A stretch of 64,000 bases of DNA from Hydrogenophaga palleronii_A (GTDB lineage: Bacteria; Pseudomonadota; Gammaproteobacteria; Burkholderiales; Burkholderiaceae_C): contig NZ_JAVDWU010000004.1 in NCBI RefSeq assembly GCF_031457455.1, positions 310,001-374,000 of the forward strand. Reading direction: 5' to 3'. Numbering within the stretch: the stretch's first letter is position 1; every line of letters starts with the position of its first letter. The notes below the pieces were generated by a model, which worked only from the letters and a program-made list of their open reading frames with translations, was not told the origin of the DNA and did not search any database. The position numbers were made by a program, and so were the translations under genes. This document shows, piece by piece, positions 59,993 to 64,000 of the stretch.

Positions 59993-61174
59993 TTATCCGA
60001 GCACCGTCTGAGCGACGATGTTGCGCTGCACTTCGTTGCTGCCACCGTAGATGGTGGTCTTGCGCATGTTGAAGTAGGTGGAGGCGAGTGGCGCGTTGGC
60101 CGCTTCGCCGCCCGGGAAGTTGCCTTGCCAGCCGGCCTCCATGGCTTCTTCAATGAAGGGCAGGCTGTACGGGCCGGCGGCCAGCATCATGAGTTCGCTG
60201 TAGCGCTGCTGGATTTCGCTGCCCTTGATCTTCAGCAGGCCGGCGATATCCAGCGAGTTCTTGCCCGACTTTTCGGCCGACAGCACACGCAGCACCAGCA
60301 TCTCCAGCGCCACCACGTCCACCTCGAGCAAGGCGATCTGGTCGCGGAAGCGAACGTCGTCCCACACGCCTTCGGTCCTGGCAATGCGCTTGAGCCGCTC
60401 CAGCTCGCGTTTGGCCCGGTTCACGTCGGCAATGTTGGTGCGCTCGTGGCTGAGCAGGTGCTTGGCGTAGGTCCAGCCCTTGTTCTCTTCGCCAATCAGG
60501 TTCTCGGCGGGCACTTCCACGTTGTCGAACCAGACTTCGTTGACCTCGCACTCGCCATCCAGCAGCTTGATGGGGCGCACCGAGACGCCGGGCGACTTCA
60601 TGTCGATCAGCAGAAAGGAAATGCCGGTCTGTGGTTTGCCTTCGGTGCTGGTGCGCACCAGGCAGAAGATCCATTCGCCGTACTGACCCAGCGTGGTCCA
60701 GGTTTTCTGGCCGTTGACGATGTATTTGTCGCCCTGGCGCTCGGCGCGGCATTTCACCGAAGCGAGGTCGGAACCCGAACCGGGTTCGCTGTAACCCTGG
60801 CTCCACCAGACCTCACCGCTGGCGATGCCGGGCAGGAAGCGCTCCTGTTGTTCCTTGTTGCCAAAGGCCATGATGACGGGCGCCACCATGACGGGGCCAA
60901 AAGGCACCACGCGCGGCGCACCGGCGAGGGCGCATTCTTCCTCGAACAGGTGCTTCTGCACCGCGTTCCAGCCCGGGCCACCGAATTCCTTGGGCCAGCC
61001 CCAACCCAGCCAGCCCTTCTTGCCCAGAATCTTCGCCCAACCCTGCAAGTCGTCGCGCGTCAGGCGCAGCGCGTTGTGGACCTTGTGGGCGGTCTCGGCA
61101 GGCAGGTTGGCCTTGACCCAGCCGCGGATCTCTTCGCGAAACGCCTGTTCTTCCGGCGTGAATGCCAAATCCAT
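59993..61174 (-). CDS. Acyl-CoA dehydrogenase, pimeloyl-CoA dehydrogenase large-subunit type
   Basis: The 393-residue protein has MDLAFTPEEQAFREEIRGWVKANLP, GWLGWGWPKEFGGPGW, WWSQGYSEPGSGSDLASVKCRAERQGDKYIVNGQKTWTT (FAD and substrate site) and YFNMRKTTIYGGSNEVQRNIVAQTVLG, the usual end. With the small subunit gene downstream it probably forms a heterotetramer. Substrate chain type is inferred from family resemblance. CAGGAGA precedes ATG 61174. Confidence 0.85.
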   Translation of the reverse strand: MDLAFTPEEQAFREEIRGWVKANLPAETAHKVHNALRLTRDDLQGWAKILGKKGWLGWGWPKEFGGPGWNAVQKHLFEEECALAGAPRVVPFGPVMVAPVIMAFGNKEQQERFLPGIASGEVWWSQGYSEPGSGSDLASVKCRAERQGDKYIVNGQKTWTTLGQYGEWIFCLVRTSTEGKPQTGISFLLIDMKSPGVSVRPIKLLDGECEVNEVWFDNVEVPAENLIGEENKGWTYAKHLLSHERTNIADVNRAKRELERLKRIARTEGVWDDVRFRDQIALLEVDVVALEMLVLRVLSAEKSGKNSLDIAGLLKIKGSEIQQRYSELMMLAAGPYSLPFIEEAMEAGWQGNFPGGEAANAPLASTYFNMRKTTIYGGSNEVQRNIVAQTVLG

Positions 61175-61252
61175 GGGATGTCTCCTGGTGGCCGCCACGT
61201 GCTTGTGACGACATATTGAACAACACCCTGCAGTTTGGCACGACCGTTCGTT

Positions 61253-61990
61253 TTATTCCTGTCCGGGCTGTGACAAGCCCAGCTGTTCGTGCAGGTTCTT
61301 CATCTGATCTTGCAGTGTCGCCACCGTGTCTTCCAGCTGTGCCAGCCTTCTCGTGAGCGCGATCACGTCGTCCTCCGTGGCCGATGCCCCCGAGCCTGCG
61401 GATGGGCCCGGCGTGAGCAGTGCGGCGTCCACCGGACCACAGAGCAGATGGGCCCATCGCTGTTCCCGGGCACCCGGGGCTCTGGGCAGTTTCACGACCA
61501 GTGGGCCACCTTTCTCGTCACTGCGGTCCTGCATTTCTTCAAGGAACCCGTCCACCGACGCAATGTCCAGAAACTTGTACCACCGCTCGGTGTTCAGACG
61601 CAGCTCACCCGCAGTCTGTGGTCCGCGCAACATCAGCATGCCCAGCAGCACGGCAGACTGCTCGGGCACCGCAACGGCGCGCATGAAGTTGTGCTCAAAG
61701 CGGGTGACGCGACTGCCGCTGCTCTCCAGCACCAGGTGAATGGCGCGCAGTCCATCCAGGGCTTCCAGCACGTGCGCTTCGGCCAGTTGCATCACCGGGT
61801 CCCGGCTGGACTTCTGGTTGCAGCCCGTGACCAAGGTGTTGAGTGTCAGCGGGTAGCTGTCGGGTACCGTGCGCGCTTTCTCCATCAGCGTGCCCAAGGT
61901 CCGCGCTTCCGCGGCAGACAGGGGCCGCTGTCGAAAGTCGTGTCCCCTGGGGCGAGAGGTTGCATTGAGGGTGTTGGGGTCTGAGGTCAT
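61253..61990 (-). CDS. yceH: YceH-family (DUF480) protein
   Basis: The 245-residue protein has the DUF480 hallmark RTLGTLMEKARTVPDSYPLTLNTLVTGCNQKSSRDPVMQLAEAHV, GSRVTRFEHNFMRA and MLMLRGPQTAGELRLNTERWYKF, which form two winged-helix modules. The role is unproven. A C-terminal coiled coil (ALTRRLAQLEDTVATLQDQMKNLHEQL) closes the chain. It is divergent from purN with 14 bases between the start codons. Confidence 0.88.
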   Translation of the reverse strand: MTSDPNTLNATSRPRGHDFRQRPLSAAEARTLGTLMEKARTVPDSYPLTLNTLVTGCNQKSSRDPVMQLAEAHVLEALDGLRAIHLVLESSGSRVTRFEHNFMRAVAVPEQSAVLLGMLMLRGPQTAGELRLNTERWYKFLDIASVDGFLEEMQDRSDEKGGPLVVKLPRAPGAREQRWAHLLCGPVDAALLTPGPSAGSGASATEDDVIALTRRLAQLEDTVATLQDQMKNLHEQLGLSQPGQE

Positions 61991-62004
61991 TACACTTCCC
62001 GGCC

Positions 62005-62601
62005 ATGTCTGGCGTGAATAAAAACATCGTGATTCTGATCTCTGGCGGCGGCTCCAACATGGCAGCCATCGTCCAGGCTTCCCGTGCGCGGCAATGGCCG
62101 GCGCGTTTTGGCGCCAAGGTGGCGGCGGTGTTCAGCAACAAGGCCACCGCCCAGGGTCTGGTCTGGGCCGCCGGCGAAGGCATTCCAACGGGGGTCGTCG
62201 ATCATCGCCAGTTTGCGCAGCGCGAGGCGTTTGACGCTGCCCTGATGGCACAGATCGACGTGCACAGCCCGGCACTGGTGGTGCTTGCGGGCTTCATGCG
62301 TATTCTGACGCCCGGGTTCGTTCAGCACTATCAAAACCGGCTGATCAACATCCACCCCAGCTTGCTGCCGGCCTTCACGGGGTTGAACACCCACCAGCGC
62401 GCCATCGACATGGGTTGTCGTTTTGCCGGTGCCACCGTGCACCGCGTGACCAGCGAACTCGATCATGGCGCGATCCTCGATCAGGCCGTGGTGCCCGTGC
62501 TGCCGGGTGACACGGCAGAGGCGCTGGCCGGGCGGGTGCTGACGCAGGAACACATCATCTACCCGCGAGCGGTGGAGCGGCTGCTGGCCGCAATGCCCTG
62601 A
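62005..62601 (+). CDS. purN: Phosphoribosylglycinamide formyltransferase
   Basis: The 198-residue protein has ILISGGGSNMAAIVQASRARQWPA for the substrate phosphate, VVLAGFMRIL, the catalytic NIHPSLLPAFTGLNTHQRAIDMG (Asn-His) and TSELDHGAILDQAVVPV (Asp). It transfers formyl from 10-formyltetrahydrofolate to GAR in purine biosynthesis. Length is close to the E. coli enzyme. It is divergent from yceH and convergent with the LysE-type gene. Confidence 0.95.
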   Translation: MSGVNKNIVILISGGGSNMAAIVQASRARQWPARFGAKVAAVFSNKATAQGLVWAAGEGIPTGVVDHRQFAQREAFDAALMAQIDVHSPALVVLAGFMRILTPGFVQHYQNRLINIHPSLLPAFTGLNTHQRAIDMGCRFAGATVHRVTSELDHGAILDQAVVPVLPGDTAEALAGRVLTQEHIIYPRAVERLLAAMP

Positions 62602-62609
62602 GCGGTGGT

Positions 62610-63224
62610 TCAACGCTCGCTGAGCGCCAGTTTGCCAGCCATGGCGGCAAATGCCGCTGAAAAGCTCCGACGCAAGTTGTTTTGTATCGTTGGTGAGGTC
62701 ATGACCCGTTGGCGAAAAGCATGCGCCAGCACGCCGTACAAGGCGAAGATCATCAGCGTCATGCCCATGAACACCAGGCTCAGCAAGGCAAAACTCAGCA
62801 TCGGCGCTGGGTCTGAAGGCGCGATGAACTGGGGCAGGAACGCCATGAAAAACAAGGTGAGCTTGGGGTTGAGGAGATTCAGCAGCACGGCCTTGCCCAC
62901 CAGTGTCAGTGGCTTCAGTGCCTGCACCGCAGCGCTGGCCGCGAAGGCCGCGCGGTCGCGCCAGGTTGCCACCGCCAGATACAGCAGATAGGCCACGCCA
63001 GCCAACTTCAGCAACTGGAACGCCATCGCACCTGCATGCATCACGGCGGCCAATCCCAGTGCGGTGGCGGCCATGTGGGGAACAATGCCCAGCGTGCAAC
63101 CGAGTGCGGCATAAAAGCTCGCCAGTCTGCCTTGGCAAAGGCCGGTGGACACAGTGAACAGCACGCCTGCGCCGGGGGTGATGACGACCACGGCCGAAGT
63201 GAGCAGAAATTCAAAACCGATCAT
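62610..63224 (-). CDS. LysE/RhtB-family amino acid exporter
   Basis: The 204-residue protein has six membrane helices. FLLTSAVVVITPGAGVLFTVSTGLCQGRLASFYAALGCTLGIVPHM is the LysE start with its TPG motif, and GKAVLLNLLNPKLTLFFMAFLPQFI the conserved NPK segment. It probably exports an amino acid or homoserine-like compound. An AraC regulator gene lies just upstream on the same strand and may control it. Confidence 0.88.
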   Translation of the reverse strand: MIGFEFLLTSAVVVITPGAGVLFTVSTGLCQGRLASFYAALGCTLGIVPHMAATALGLAAVMHAGAMAFQLLKLAGVAYLLYLAVATWRDRAAFAASAAVQALKPLTLVGKAVLLNLLNPKLTLFFMAFLPQFIAPSDPAPMLSFALLSLVFMGMTLMIFALYGVLAHAFRQRVMTSPTIQNNLRRSFSAAFAAMAGKLALSER

Positions 63225-63310
63225 GAGAGGCTCCAGAGCAAAAACGGACACGGCACACCGGGCGGTGAATGTGCCTATCCTCGTTCCCCTGACCTCGCGC
63301 GTCTTGAACG

Positions 63311-64000
63311 TTATTGCGGCGGTACGCCGCAGTGGCGCTTCCACTGCCCCGGTGTAAAGCCGAAGCACCGCACGAAGTGGCGGTTCAGGTGGCTCTGGTC
63401 GGCAAAGCCGCAGGCGAACGCGGCCTCGCTCAAGGGCGCCCCGCCTGAGATCAGTCGATGCGCCTTGCGCAGCCGGTGTTGCTGGAGCCAGGCAAAGGGT
63501 GGCAACCCGTAGGCCATTGAAAACTGCCGAACCAGCTGAAACCGGGACAACCCGTTCTGAATGGCGAGCTCAGCCAGGCTGGGCGGGTTCTGCATCTGAT
63601 CGAGCAGGCACTCTCGCACCCGATCCAGTGGTCTTCGTCCCGCAGTTGCCATCGGTCGATTGCCATAGGCCTGCACCAACTCGCCGCAGACTTGAGCCAG
63701 CGACTCTTCCCAGAGCGGCTGCAAACTCTGGTCTGAATTGTCCGATGGCGCACCCCAGCGGAGCAGCAAACGTCTGATGGATCGGTACAACAGGGGGTCG
63801 TGCAGCACCGGCCGGGTGAGTTCCTGGCCAGATTGCCCCACCAGTGAGGCCATGGCCGACGGCTCAATGTGCACCATTCGCCAACGGCGCGGCACTTGAC
63901 CCAGCGGTGTTCCGTCGTGCACTTCGCCAGGGTTGGAGGTGACGACCTGGCCCGCCAGCGCCTCCACCAGACCGCGCCCGCTTGCCGAGCGATGTCCTCC
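63311..64000 (-). CDS. AraC-family transcriptional regulator, 5' end outside window
   Basis: The visible 229 residues run open to the right edge, so the start is outside the window. The N-terminal part has GRGLVEALAGQVVTSNPGEVHDG, typical of AraC-type ligand-binding cupins. The C-terminal part carries two helix-turn-helix motifs: PSLAELAIQNGLSRFQLVRQFSMAYGLPPFAWLQQHRLRKAHRLI and LSEAAFACGFADQSHLNRHFVRCFGFTPGQWKRH. It is 86 bases upstream of the LysE-type gene, an arrangement often seen for exporter control. The effector is not known. Confidence 0.88.
   Translation of the reverse strand, partial: GGHRSASGRGLVEALAGQVVTSNPGEVHDGTPLGQVPRRWRMVHIEPSAMASLVGQSGQELTRPVLHDPLLYRSIRRLLLRWGAPSDNSDQSLQPLWEESLAQVCGELVQAYGNRPMATAGRRPLDRVRECLLDQMQNPPSLAELAIQNGLSRFQLVRQFSMAYGLPPFAWLQQHRLRKAHRLISGGAPLSEAAFACGFADQSHLNRHFVRCFGFTPGQWKRHCGVPPQ

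Noticed and set aside
1..64000. CRISPR array, insertion sequence, rRNA or tRNA genes
   Set aside because: No regularly spaced repeats, transposase motifs or tRNA-like ends were seen on either strand; the only repeats are the three intergenic hairpin families described.

Overview
The window looks like a chromosomal segment of a GC-rich betaproteobacterium of the Burkholderiales, most likely a Comamonadaceae member close to Hydrogenophaga or Acidovorax. The reasons are the Burkholderia-type trimeric porin, the argH-algZ-algR linkage, a lolC-lolD pair with a single permease gene, ribF-ileS-lspA in a row, a paired pimeloyl-CoA-type acyl-CoA dehydrogenase set, and many high-GC intergenic hairpin repeats. 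This placement comes from reading gene families, not from a search. No rRNA, tRNA, insertion sequence, CRISPR array or prophage was seen.

Layout. 1-8.7 kb: the 3' end of a PPi-type phosphofructokinase, a small DUF1161 secreted protein, a porin behind an unusually structured 550-base leader, a dienoyl-CoA isomerase-like crotonase overlapping dinB, a SIMPL protein, an orphan RskA-like membrane protein, an FMN-dependent lactate dehydrogenase and a LysR regulator. 8.7-18.5 kb: a nearly complete reductive pyrimidine (uracil/thymine) degradation locus. It holds an omega-amino acid:pyruvate aminotransferase, a RutR-like TetR regulator, preT-preA (two-subunit dihydropyrimidine dehydrogenase), an NCS1 permease, dihydropyrimidinase and a beta-ureidopropionase-type amidohydrolase. 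Together they would import a pyrimidine base, reduce the ring, open it, remove the carbamoyl group and transaminate the beta-alanine. Two tandem RutR-like palindromes lie between the regulator and preT.

18.5-29.2 kb: a mosaic of small accessory genes (kinase-like P-loop protein, chalcone-isomerase-like protein, two GNATs, an orphan prepilin, a YjfB-type protein, a GFA protein, DUF899, a beta-propeller with its HTH neighbour, a hemerythrin). It includes one visibly AT-rich islet at 22.1-23.0 kb carrying a DUF4393/Abi-alpha-like gene. 29.2-48.2 kb: argH, the algZ/algR two-component pair, an extra PAS histidine kinase, recJ, lolC-lolD, TatD plus a hypoxanthine-DNA glycosylase, a spermidine-synthase-like protein with a GspE/PulE ATPase, transporters and oxidoreductases. 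48.3-64 kb: an OmpW-like protein, a class V aminotransferase, a Na/Pi cotransporter, lspA-ileS-ribF, an HNH endonuclease starting at TTG, a lipoprotein esterase, the acyl-CoA dehydrogenase pair, yceH, purN, a LysE exporter and a partial AraC regulator running off the right edge.

The least explained signals are: the short peptide plus a run of perfect stem-loops ahead of the porin; two long intergenic repeats whose hairpin arms differ by matched changes; a second inverted repeat family; the AT-rich islet; and the tandem operators of the pyrimidine locus. No wholly new multi-gene system is evident. The best candidates for undescribed biology are the structured leader and the DUF4393 islet.
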